A stretch of 35,263 bases of DNA, taken from the NCBI RefSeq assembly GCF_030407495.1, contig NZ_JASDDG010000038.1, forward strand, positions 1 through 35,263, written 5' to 3'. The position numbers and the translations under genes are program-made. Of the stretch, positions 27,993 to 34,409 are shown one piece after another; position 1 is the stretch's first letter; each line of letters begins with the position of its first letter. The DNA is from Arthrobacter sp. APC 3897 (GTDB taxonomy: Bacteria > Actinomycetota > Actinomycetes > Actinomycetales > Micrococcaceae). Under the pieces are notes generated by a model. It saw only the letters and a program-made list of their open reading frames with translations. It was not told the DNA's origin and ran no database searches.

Positions 27993-28970
27993 TCAGTTGC
28001 TGCGCACGCGGGGGTCGAGGCGGACATAGAGGATGTCCACGAGGAAGTTCGCCAGCAGCACGGCGGCGGTGATGGTGAGGAACAGTCCCTGCATGAGCGG
28101 GTAGTCAAGGCCCTGGACGGCGTTGAGGAGCTGGTAACCGACGCCTGGATAAGCGAATACGGCCTCGGTGAGCAGGGCGCCGCCCACGACGAAACCCAGG
28201 CCCATGCCAAAGCTGGTCACCGAGGGCAGCATCGCATTTCGGGCTGCGTAGCGGAGCATGATTCGTCCGGGACGCAGGCCCTTGGCTTCGGCCATGGTGA
28301 TGTAGTCCTCGGAATTCGTGGCAATCATGGTATTTCTCATGCCCAGCATCCAGCCGCCGATGGAGACGAGCACGATGGTGAGCGCCGGGAGTACGAGGTG
28401 GGCGGCGGCGTCGCTGATGAACTCCCAAGTGAAACCGGGCACTAGGCCGTCTGTGAATGCGTGGCGGATGGGGAACCAGCCCAGCACGACGCCGAACAGG
28501 TACAGGGCACCCATTGCGAGCCAGAAGTACGGGAATGATCCGATAAAGACCAGAACAGGAGGCAGCGCCGAGTCAAGGAAGCTGCCCCGGCGCCATGCTG
28601 CAAGGATGCCCAGCAGGTTGCCGAGGACGGCGGCTATGACGAGAGCCGTCCCGCCAAGCAGAAGGGTCCAGCCGATCTGGGAGGAGATGACCTCGGTGAC
28701 GGGGGTGGGGAAACGGGAAATGGATACCCCCATCTGCCCGGTGAAGATGTTCTGGATGTAGCCGCCGTACTGCTCCCAGATGGGCCGGTCGTCCACGCCG
28801 AGCAGCTTGCGCAGAGCCTCAATCTGTTCGGGCTGCATTCTGTCTTGGGAACGGGCAAACATGCGTGAAACGGGGTCTCCGGGCATGAATCGCGGGAGCA
28901 GGAAATTTAGGGTGATGGATGCCCAGAAGGCGATCAGGTAGAAACCCAGTCGGCGCAGGATGAAGCGCAC
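27993..28970 (-). CDS. ABC transporter permease, Dpp/OppB type
   Basis: Membrane subunit of the importer. The 325-residue product starts MRFILRRLGFYLIAFWASIT and has NFLLPRFMPGDPVSRMF, the DppB-type periplasmic loop. Helices include LLLGGTALVIAAVLGNLLGI, VFIGSFPYFWLAMGALYLFG and MGLGFVVGGALLTEAVFAYP, and the coupling loop AEAKGLRPGRIMLRYAARNA contacts the ATPase. It ends in LDPRVR, typical of the family. The start is GTG 28970 with GGAGGG upstream. It follows the binding-protein gene across a 123-nt gap that contains a hairpin. Confidence 0.94.
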   Translation of the reverse strand: MRFILRRLGFYLIAFWASITLNFLLPRFMPGDPVSRMFARSQDRMQPEQIEALRKLLGVDDRPIWEQYGGYIQNIFTGQMGVSISRFPTPVTEVISSQIGWTLLLGGTALVIAAVLGNLLGILAAWRRGSFLDSALPPVLVFIGSFPYFWLAMGALYLFGVVLGWFPIRHAFTDGLVPGFTWEFISDAAAHLVLPALTIVLVSIGGWMLGMRNTMIATNSEDYITMAEAKGLRPGRIMLRYAARNAMLPSVTSFGMGLGFVVGGALLTEAVFAYPGVGYQLLNAVQGLDYPLMQGLFLTITAAVLLANFLVDILYVRLDPRVRSN

Positions 28971-29055
28971 GGTTTCCCTCCAATTCGGGAGTGGTCAAAA
29001 ATGTGGGACGCCCGACGGCCGAGCTGGTGAAGCGGCCCGGCCGTGGGGCGTGGGT

Positions 29056-29082
29056 GGCATGCCGGAGGTGAGGCCTCATGCC
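29056..29082 (-). other. Hairpin in the gap between SBP and permease genes
   Basis: GGCAT / ATGCC and GAGG / CCTC arms form an interrupted stem at 29056-29082. No T-run follows on the minus strand, so it is not a clear terminator. Such hairpins after binding-protein genes often stabilise the upstream mRNA or reduce read-through; that role is inferred only. Confidence 0.4.
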
Positions 29083-29093
29083 CTGCGGGGGTA

Positions 29094-30767
29094 CTACTGG
29101 CGCGGTTCCAGGCTGGTCAGCACGAGAACCGTGGTGGGTGCGCGGACCGAGAGGGTGGCGTAGGGGTTATCCTCGGTCGGCCAGCCGGTGAAGCGGGTGT
29201 CGTTGTACGCTCCCCATTCCGGCCCTGAGAACAGCGGCACCAGTGGTGCGGCGTCGTTGTATTCTTCCTGCAGCTTGTTGGCAATTTCCTTCTGCACGGA
29301 CTCGTCCGCTGCGGCAGCGAGCTCCGCCAACAGGGCATCGGCTTCGGGATCATCAAAACGGTGGTAGTTTTCGAAGGTTTTGGTGCCCACCGGCTTTACC
29401 GTTGTGCTGCCCATGGCGGTGCTGAAGCTCTTGTATGGGCTCGGATCGTTGGCGCTCCAGACAATGCCGGAGTCAAAGTCGCCCATTTCGTACCCCGCCA
29501 CCACAGTCGCCCAGTCCGGGGAATCCACCTTCACCGTCACACCGACGTCCGCCAGGTTTTGGGAGATCACGTTGGCGACGGAGAGCCAGTCGGAAGAGGT
29601 GGCACCCACGGAGATCTTGAATTCGAACGGCTTACCGTCCTTGAGCGTGCGCTTACCGTCTGCCCCCATGGGGTAGCCGGCATCGTCCAACAAATCGTTG
29701 GCTTTCTGGACGTCGTGCTTGGTCCACGTGCAGTTGTCCTGGACCTGGGCGTTCTTCCAGGTCTCATAGTTTCCGGACAGGCCGGTGCAGTCAGCCGGCT
29801 CGGCATAGCCGCCCATGCCGATTGTGGTGACCTGTTCCCGGTCCACAGCCATGCTCAGCGCCTTGCGGACATCAACGTCGTCGAAGGGCGCCTTGGTGGT
29901 GTTGAGCTGCCAGTTGATCATGGATCCCGTCGGGGGGAACCAGTAGTGGCGATGGTCCTCGTCCTTTGAAATGAACGTTTTCTCGATGTTCGGTATGTAC
30001 TGAGGAGCCCAGTCCACGTCGCCGCTGGCGGCAGCGAGGTTCGCACCATCATTTCCGGCAAATGCGAGCATCTTGATGCCGGCGATCTTCTGCTTTTCCG
30101 GCTGCCAGTAGTTGGGGTTCTTCTTCAACACGAAGGACTGTGCCTGGAAGTTGTCCACCTCTGTGTACGGTCCGGTTCCCACCGGTTTGGCGTTGGTGGC
30201 CTTATCTGGTTCGGCCAGCGCGGACCAGACGTGCTTGGGCAGGATGCTGAGCTGACCGACTTCATACAGGGCGGGGGACCAGGGCTTGTTGAAGTTGAAG
30301 GTGACCACGTTGCCCTCTGTGCTCACGCCGTCGACGTATTCATAGCCGCCCATCAGCTTCTTTTGTAGCTCGAAGGTGTAAGCGACGTCGTCGGCAACGA
30401 GGGGCTGGCCATCGGACCACTTCACGCCCTCACGCAGGGTGAAGGAGATGGACTTTCCGTCGTCGGCTGTCTTCCAATCGGTGGCCAGCCACGGCACGGT
30501 GTTTCCCTGGGCCGGGTTAAAAATCAGGAGAGACTCGTAAATGGACTGTTGGACCATGGGGTTGACCGTCGGAGCGAATGGACTGAAGTTCTGCACAAAC
30601 GTGCCCATGTCCTCACGAGGGATCGTGAGGAAGGCACTGGCGTTGGCAGCGGCGTCAGTGCCCTCCGACGCAGTGCCTGTGGCGGAGCAGCCGGTCAGCA
30701 GCATCGCGCCTAACGCCAGCCCGGCGGCGGCGGTGCGGGCTGACCTGAAGAATTTCGGTTGTGTCAT
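29094..30767 (-). CDS. Lipoprotein solute-binding protein, family 5 (peptide/oligosaccharide type)
   Basis: Extracellular receptor of the importer. The 557-residue product has a lipoprotein signal: KFFRSARTAAAGLALGAMLL followed by lipobox LTGC with Cys27 as the lipid anchor. Family-5 (DppA/OppA) marks include PWLATDWKTADDGKSISFTL, REGVKWSDGQPLVADDVAYT, GTGPYTEVDNF, FDDVDVRKALSMAVDRE and PLVPLFSGPEWGAY. Family 5 is best known for peptides, but members for oligosaccharides exist; the GH32, LacI and fructokinase neighbours suggest fructo-oligosaccharides. It begins 76 nt after lacI, with no promoter evident in between, so it is probably expressed from the operator-controlled promoter upstream of lacI. 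Confidence 0.94.
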   Translation of the reverse strand: MTQPKFFRSARTAAAGLALGAMLLTGCSATGTASEGTDAAANASAFLTIPREDMGTFVQNFSPFAPTVNPMVQQSIYESLLIFNPAQGNTVPWLATDWKTADDGKSISFTLREGVKWSDGQPLVADDVAYTFELQKKLMGGYEYVDGVSTEGNVVTFNFNKPWSPALYEVGQLSILPKHVWSALAEPDKATNAKPVGTGPYTEVDNFQAQSFVLKKNPNYWQPEKQKIAGIKMLAFAGNDGANLAAASGDVDWAPQYIPNIEKTFISKDEDHRHYWFPPTGSMINWQLNTTKAPFDDVDVRKALSMAVDREQVTTIGMGGYAEPADCTGLSGNYETWKNAQVQDNCTWTKHDVQKANDLLDDAGYPMGADGKRTLKDGKPFEFKISVGATSSDWLSVANVISQNLADVGVTVKVDSPDWATVVAGYEMGDFDSGIVWSANDPSPYKSFSTAMGSTTVKPVGTKTFENYHRFDDPEADALLAELAAAADESVQKEIANKLQEEYNDAAPLVPLFSGPEWGAYNDTRFTGWPTEDNPYATLSVRAPTTVLVLTSLEPRQ

Positions 30768-30843
30768 GATGGGTTGTCTCTGTCCTGTTTCATCAGCAAG
30801 GTGAACGGTGGGCGGGGTTTGCTCTTCGACGTTGATTTCGCGG

Positions 30844-31914
30844 TCAGACCGAAGAGCGTTCTATCAGCGGACAGTCGACCAACTGCTGGTTGGCAGCGAT
30901 CGGCTGTCCTGCTGTTAAGGCGGCGAGCGTCTGGACTCCCAGAGCGCCCATTTTTTCGAACGGCAAAGCAACTGTGGTCAGTTTGGGCCTGAGGTACGCG
31001 GCAATGAGTTCCTGGTTATCGAAGCCGATGACGGCGATGTCCCCGGGGATGGTTAGGCCGCGTTCCTTGATGGCGTCATAGGCGCCCATGGCCATGCGGT
31101 CATTGAGACAGAAAAGAGCGGTGGGCCTGTCCTCGACGGGGTACCGATCAAGGATTTGGCAGGCAGCGTCGTAGCCGCCGTCGGCTGTCGCATAACCTGC
31201 CACCACCAGCTCCGGATCAAGTTCCAGGTCCGCGCTGTTCAGAGCCTCCCGGACTCCCTGCAAACGCCCAACAGCTGCCGGGATGCACGGGTCCAGATTA
31301 ACTACGCCAATCTTGGTGTGGCCTGCCCTGAGGAGGTGTTCGACGGCGACTCGCCCACCGGCCCGTTCGTCAGGGACGATTGAGGGTAGCTGCCCGTCCA
31401 GGTCGAAACAGTTGATGAGCACTGTGGGCACTTCACGGGCGCTGGAAGGAACATGGGCCCCCCGGTGGTGGGTTGCGGCGTACAGCAAGCCTTCCACTCG
31501 CTGTTCCAGCAGCTTTTCAACTGCAGCATCCTCCATTCCCTTGTTGGGCCCGGCGGCAACCCCCTGATCAGAGGGGGCGATGAGGAGGAAGCGGCGGTCA
31601 AGCCACGCCTGGTCCTGGGCACCCTTGATGACCTCCGCTGCGAAGGGCGCGGTGACAATTTCGGTGACAATCCCGTACCAGTCGCTGCGCTGGGATGCCA
31701 ACGCCCTCGCCCCGGCATTGGGACGGTAGCCCAGCGCCTGAACCGCGTCGGCTATGCGGTTCCGAGTCTCTTCCGAGATGCTGGCGTCTTCACGGTTGTT
31801 CAGTACAAATGAAACAGCCGTGCGGGACACGCCGGCATGCTTGGCAACATCATTCATGGTGACACCACGCCGCCGGGTCGTGGCGGCGTGGTTGGATGGC
31901 GCTGTTTTCGCCAT
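30844..31914 (-). CDS. LacI-family transcriptional repressor
   Basis: A 356-residue regulator with an N-terminal HTH (about 18-40: VTMNDVAKHAGVSRTAVSFV) and hinge helix GYRPNAGARALAS. A periplasmic-binding-like sugar sensor follows (DWYGIVTEIVTAPFAAEVIK, VEGLLYAATHH, FCLNDRMAMGAYDAIKERG, IAVIGFDNQELIAAYLRP). TGGAGC precedes the ATG. It lies just downstream of twin palindromic operators and a promoter, so it probably represses its own operon and is released by a fructan-derived sugar (inference). A decayed second copy exists at 33876-34060. Confidence 0.95.
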   Translation of the reverse strand: MAKTAPSNHAATTRRRGVTMNDVAKHAGVSRTAVSFVLNNREDASISEETRNRIADAVQALGYRPNAGARALASQRSDWYGIVTEIVTAPFAAEVIKGAQDQAWLDRRFLLIAPSDQGVAAGPNKGMEDAAVEKLLEQRVEGLLYAATHHRGAHVPSSAREVPTVLINCFDLDGQLPSIVPDERAGGRVAVEHLLRAGHTKIGVVNLDPCIPAAVGRLQGVREALNSADLELDPELVVAGYATADGGYDAACQILDRYPVEDRPTALFCLNDRMAMGAYDAIKERGLTIPGDIAVIGFDNQELIAAYLRPKLTTVALPFEKMGALGVQTLAALTAGQPIAANQQLVDCPLIERSSV

Positions 31915-31980
31915 TGAATGCTCCAGTGGTCGTCGTTGAGCTGGGGTCCGGTGGTAGTGAAATGTCTTCGTTCAATGACA

Positions 31981-31996
31981 GGTAACTCGCGTTACC
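31981..31996 (-). promoter_or_regulatory. LacI-type operator O1
   Basis: GGTAAC-TCGC-GTTACC is an inverted repeat with 6-bp arms. It lies between the promoter -10 and the lacI start. Its centre is 32 bp, about three helical turns, from O2. A 14-bp identical core recurs at 34129-34142. Confidence 0.8.
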
Positions 31997-32011
31997 TGCA
32001 AGCTGTGATCC

Positions 32012-32040
32012 AAGTTACTCGCGTTACTTTAGGGTGTCAA
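32012..32040 (-). promoter_or_regulatory. Promoter of the lacI-transporter operon
   Basis: On the minus strand TTGACA (32040-32035), a 17-bp spacer and TAACTT (32017-32012) form a strong sigma70-type promoter. The -35 lies within the last codons of the upstream GH32 gene. O2 covers the spacer and most of the -10, and O1 the start region, a clear repressor layout. Confidence 0.8.
32013..32028 (-). promoter_or_regulatory. LacI-type operator O2
   Basis: AGTTAC-TCGC-GTTACT shares the TCGCGTTAC half with O1 and has one mismatch in its core. It abuts the GH32 stop codon and overlaps the promoter -10. Confidence 0.78.
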
Positions 32041-33615
32041 CACATTTTTTTCTGAGATGGGAATGGGCGTAGGAGCCGCGCCCAGGTGCGGTAAGAACTC
32101 CTGTGCGTCAGGCTTCTCCTGTTCAAGGACGGTGAGTTGGAATGTGGCTCCAACTGTGTCGCCGACGGAGTACAGGGTGAGGGACGTGTGCGCGGGATCC
32201 GGGAAGATCAGTTCGGTCACGGTAGCGAGCCCATTGTTCGCGAAAACTTCCACCGAGCAATGGTCAACGAAAACCTGCAGGGTATAGCTGCCGTCGCGGC
32301 CAGCAGTAATGGGGGCACGGCTGATGGAGGGAAAAGCATCATGGAAGGCTGTGTCGCCGGACTGGGTGCGGTCCACGAGGAGTTCTCCATTGCCGGGCCT
32401 GATCCCAATCCGCGTCCCAACCGTGCTGTCGGCTGATCCCCGCACCACAAGGCCGAACTCCTCGGCGCTGCCGGGTGTGAAAGTAACGTCGAGGAGTTGC
32501 ACTGCAGCGCCGCCCTCAATCGCTGCCGAGCCGTCTACAAGCATCTGCTGCAGGGGACCGGGTGTTGAAGTTGCTCTTACTTCGGGCACCGGTAACTGCA
32601 CGAGGCGGGGTTGACCGTTCACTGAAACGAGGGATACCTCCCTGACCAGGCTCATGGGGCTGCGCCAGGGAGAGGTGGGGATGTGGTTGGCATACTGCCA
32701 GTTGTTCATCCAGCCGATCATCAGCCGCCGGCCGTCGGGAACGTTGCTGAATGAGACCGCGGCGTAATAATCCCGGCCCCAGTCGAGCCACTGGTAGTCG
32801 TTGAGTCGCTCTGGATCCTGCATCCCTTCGGTGAGGCTGGTCTCGGAGCTGAACGTGACGCCATCGAAGTGTCCCACAAAGAACTGGCCTGCCGAACCGC
32901 CGTTTGGCCCTCCGGGATTCATATTCACGGTCAGGACCCATTTCATGGCATCGGCGGCACCGTTCAGCGGCAGCTCGAAGAGGTCCGGACATTCCCAGAT
33001 TCCACCGGTGCCGTTGGCGGGACCGAACGTGCTGAGGTATTCCCAGTTCTTGAGGTCTGTGGAGCGGTAAAGCAGCACGGCGAAGTCGTGTGCTTCCACG
33101 GCCACCATCACCCAGTAGCTGTCAGCCGGTCCGCTGTAGCGGAAGACTTTGGGGTCCCGGAATTCCGGTGAGTTTCTGCTCAGGACCGGGTTGCCGGCGT
33201 ACTTGGTCCAGGTGGAACCGCCGTCGATACTCCATGCAAGGGACTGGGCCTGAGTGCCCTGATGGGCGGAGCCCGGTTTGTATGCGCTCGTGTAGATGGC
33301 CACCAAGGGAGCTTTCCCCTCTGTACCAAACCCGCTGGTGTTCTCAGTGTCCACCACGATGCTGCCCGAGTAGATCTCTTCGATCTCATCGCAGAGGATC
33401 GCTACCGGCTGTTCCTGCCAGTTGACCAGATCGGTTGAGATGGCATGGCCCCAGGACATGTTGCTGTGGACATTTCCCACGGGATTGTTCTGGTAATACA
33501 GGTGATAGACGCCCTCATGGAATAGCAATCCGTTGGGATCGTTAAGCCACGTATCGCTGGCGGTGTAGTGCATCGCCGGGCGATAGGTCTCAAGGGTGGA
33601 AGTGACGCTGTTCAT
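32029..33615 (-). CDS. GH32 fructosidase (levanase/exo-inulinase/sucrase type), cytoplasmic
   Basis: A GH32 enzyme of 528 residues that releases fructose from beta-fructosides. It has the canonical TWLNDPNGLLFHEGVYHLYY (Asp26 nucleophile), an FRDPK block (about 153) and IWECPDLF (about 208, acid/base Glu). The propeller is followed by a C-terminal beta-sandwich (LQVFVDHCSVEVFANNG). It starts directly with MNSVTSTLETYRPAMHYTAS, so there is no signal peptide, and the enzyme should act on imported oligosaccharides or sucrose. It is the first intact gene of the cluster. Its own promoter is not evident nearby; the preserved promoter at 34158-34187, about 540 nt upstream, may drive it. Confidence 0.93.
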   Translation of the reverse strand: MNSVTSTLETYRPAMHYTASDTWLNDPNGLLFHEGVYHLYYQNNPVGNVHSNMSWGHAISTDLVNWQEQPVAILCDEIEEIYSGSIVVDTENTSGFGTEGKAPLVAIYTSAYKPGSAHQGTQAQSLAWSIDGGSTWTKYAGNPVLSRNSPEFRDPKVFRYSGPADSYWVMVAVEAHDFAVLLYRSTDLKNWEYLSTFGPANGTGGIWECPDLFELPLNGAADAMKWVLTVNMNPGGPNGGSAGQFFVGHFDGVTFSSETSLTEGMQDPERLNDYQWLDWGRDYYAAVSFSNVPDGRRLMIGWMNNWQYANHIPTSPWRSPMSLVREVSLVSVNGQPRLVQLPVPEVRATSTPGPLQQMLVDGSAAIEGGAAVQLLDVTFTPGSAEEFGLVVRGSADSTVGTRIGIRPGNGELLVDRTQSGDTAFHDAFPSISRAPITAGRDGSYTLQVFVDHCSVEVFANNGLATVTELIFPDPAHTSLTLYSVGDTVGATFQLTVLEQEKPDAQEFLPHLGAAPTPIPISEKNVLTP

Positions 33616-33674
33616 GGTTCTCGTTTCATGGCCGTGCGCGGGTCCGCGGACTCGTGGAGGGGGCGTGCTTTAGA

Positions 33675-33700
33675 AGCAACCCGGCTTCGGGCCGGTTGCT
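33675..33700 (-). other. Hairpin in the leader of the GH32 fructosidase gene
   Basis: AGCAACC and GGC pair with GCC and GGTTGCT around TTCG, with one bulge. On the minus strand only TTCTAAAG follows, so terminator activity is doubtful. It lies 60 nt before the GH32 start and could affect its expression, or be the leftover of an older gene end. Confidence 0.5.
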
Positions 33701-33770
33701 CCGGTGCGGGCGGTGGAGGAGTCCGTTGGTCGGGACCTCACCCGCAGTGGGCGCCGGCCGAACGCGTGGA

Positions 33771-33798
33771 GCTGACCTGAAAAATCTTGGTGTGTCAT
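33771..33798 (-). pseudogene. Remnant of a second SBP gene start
   Basis: The 28 bases are homologous to the start of the intact SBP gene (30739-30767), with the ATG at 33798. One base has been lost, shifting the frame, and similarity ends abruptly at 33771. The downstream intergenic copy (33799-33875) is also clearly related to 30768-30843. Confidence 0.8.
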
Positions 33799-33875
33799 GA
33801 TGGATTTATCTCTGTCCTTTTTCATCAGCAAGGTGAAGGGCGGGCGGGGTTTGCTCTTCGACGTTGATTTCGCGG

Positions 33876-34060
33876 TCAGACCGAGGAGCGTCTATCAGCG
33901 GACAGCCGACCACCTGCCGGTTGGCGGTGATCGGCTGTCCTGCTGTTGGTTCTTGAGACACTGAAGCCAATCACGGCAATGTCCCGGGGTGGTCAGCCGG
34001 CGTTCCACGGCGGCTGAGAAGGCATCCCAATGGTCCCTGCAGGGAGGCCGTTTCCGCCAT
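33876..34060 (-). pseudogene. Decayed second copy of lacI
   Basis: 185 nt represent a 1071-nt gene. The stop-proximal part (33876-33947) closely matches the 3' end of the intact lacI (30844-30916). A middle piece (about 33950-34045) matches roughly 31008-31095 with several indels. The start region (from 34049, ATG at 34060) matches 31900-31914. The HTH and most of the sensor domain are gone, so no repressor can be made. Confidence 0.85.
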
Positions 34061-34128
34061 TGAATACCCCAGTGATCTTCGTTGAACTGGTGACGCCAGC
34101 GCAGAGGGATCTGCGTTTCAGCCATTTA

Positions 34129-34142
34129 GTAACTCGCGTTAC
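34129..34142 (-). promoter_or_regulatory. Preserved copy of operator O1
   Basis: GTAACTCGCGTTAC is identical to the core of O1 at 31982-31995. A degenerate O2 copy (GTTACCCGTGCTGC, 34160-34173) lies at 31 bp centre spacing. The intact operator within a decayed gene remnant suggests recent loss or selection. Confidence 0.75.
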
Positions 34143-34157
34143 CATGGCGTGTGACCC

Positions 34158-34187
34158 AAGTTACCCGTGCTGCCTGCTCAGTGTCAA
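34158..34187 (-). promoter_or_regulatory. Preserved promoter copy pointing to the GH32 fructosidase gene
   Basis: TTGACA (34187-34182), an 18-bp spacer and TAACTT (34163-34158) copy the promoter at 32012-32040, with one extra spacer base. It faces the GH32 gene at 33615, leaving a leader of about 530 nt made of the decayed lacI. Whether it is active is not known. Confidence 0.6.
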
Positions 34188-34329
34188 AGAACGCCACGGG
34201 GGCCGCCCGGTCCTTCACCGCACACTTCGTGGTGATTGCCGGGGAGCGTTTTTCCTGTTCAGATCACTCTTCTGGTCCGGCCAGCAGGCTCAAATTCCAG
34301 CCCCATGGCCGCAGCCCGGAAGTCCCCTA

Positions 34330-34359
34330 GGTCCGGTTCCTCATGAGCCGGGCCTTTTT
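34330..34359 (+). terminator. Rho-independent terminator upstream of the DinB-type gene
   Basis: GGTCCGGTTC pairs with GAGCCGGGCC (two G-U pairs) over a 5-nt loop and is followed by TTTTT. It has the full + strand terminator form, yet no + strand gene is recognised upstream, so it may be left from a lost gene. Confidence 0.75.
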
Positions 34360-34409
34360 GCGTTGGCACTTATGGACAGGGTCTTTTGCCGGGACTACTC
34401 TCTGGCGGC

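Larger units (their letters stand above)
33616..34409. other. 794-nt region without an intact gene
   Basis: From left to right it holds a hairpin (33675-33700), a frame-broken copy of the SBP start (33771-33798), the SBP-lacI intergenic copy, the decayed lacI (33876-34060), copied operator and promoter sequences (34129-34187), about 140 nt with nothing recognisable, and a terminator hairpin (34330-34359). Short ORFs here have no family features. Confidence 0.8.

Noticed and set aside
34200-34329. Possible tRNA or attachment-site remnant (GCTCAAATTCCAGCCCCA)
   Set aside because: It slightly resembles a T arm, but no cloverleaf, acceptor stem or direct repeat elsewhere in the window supports it.
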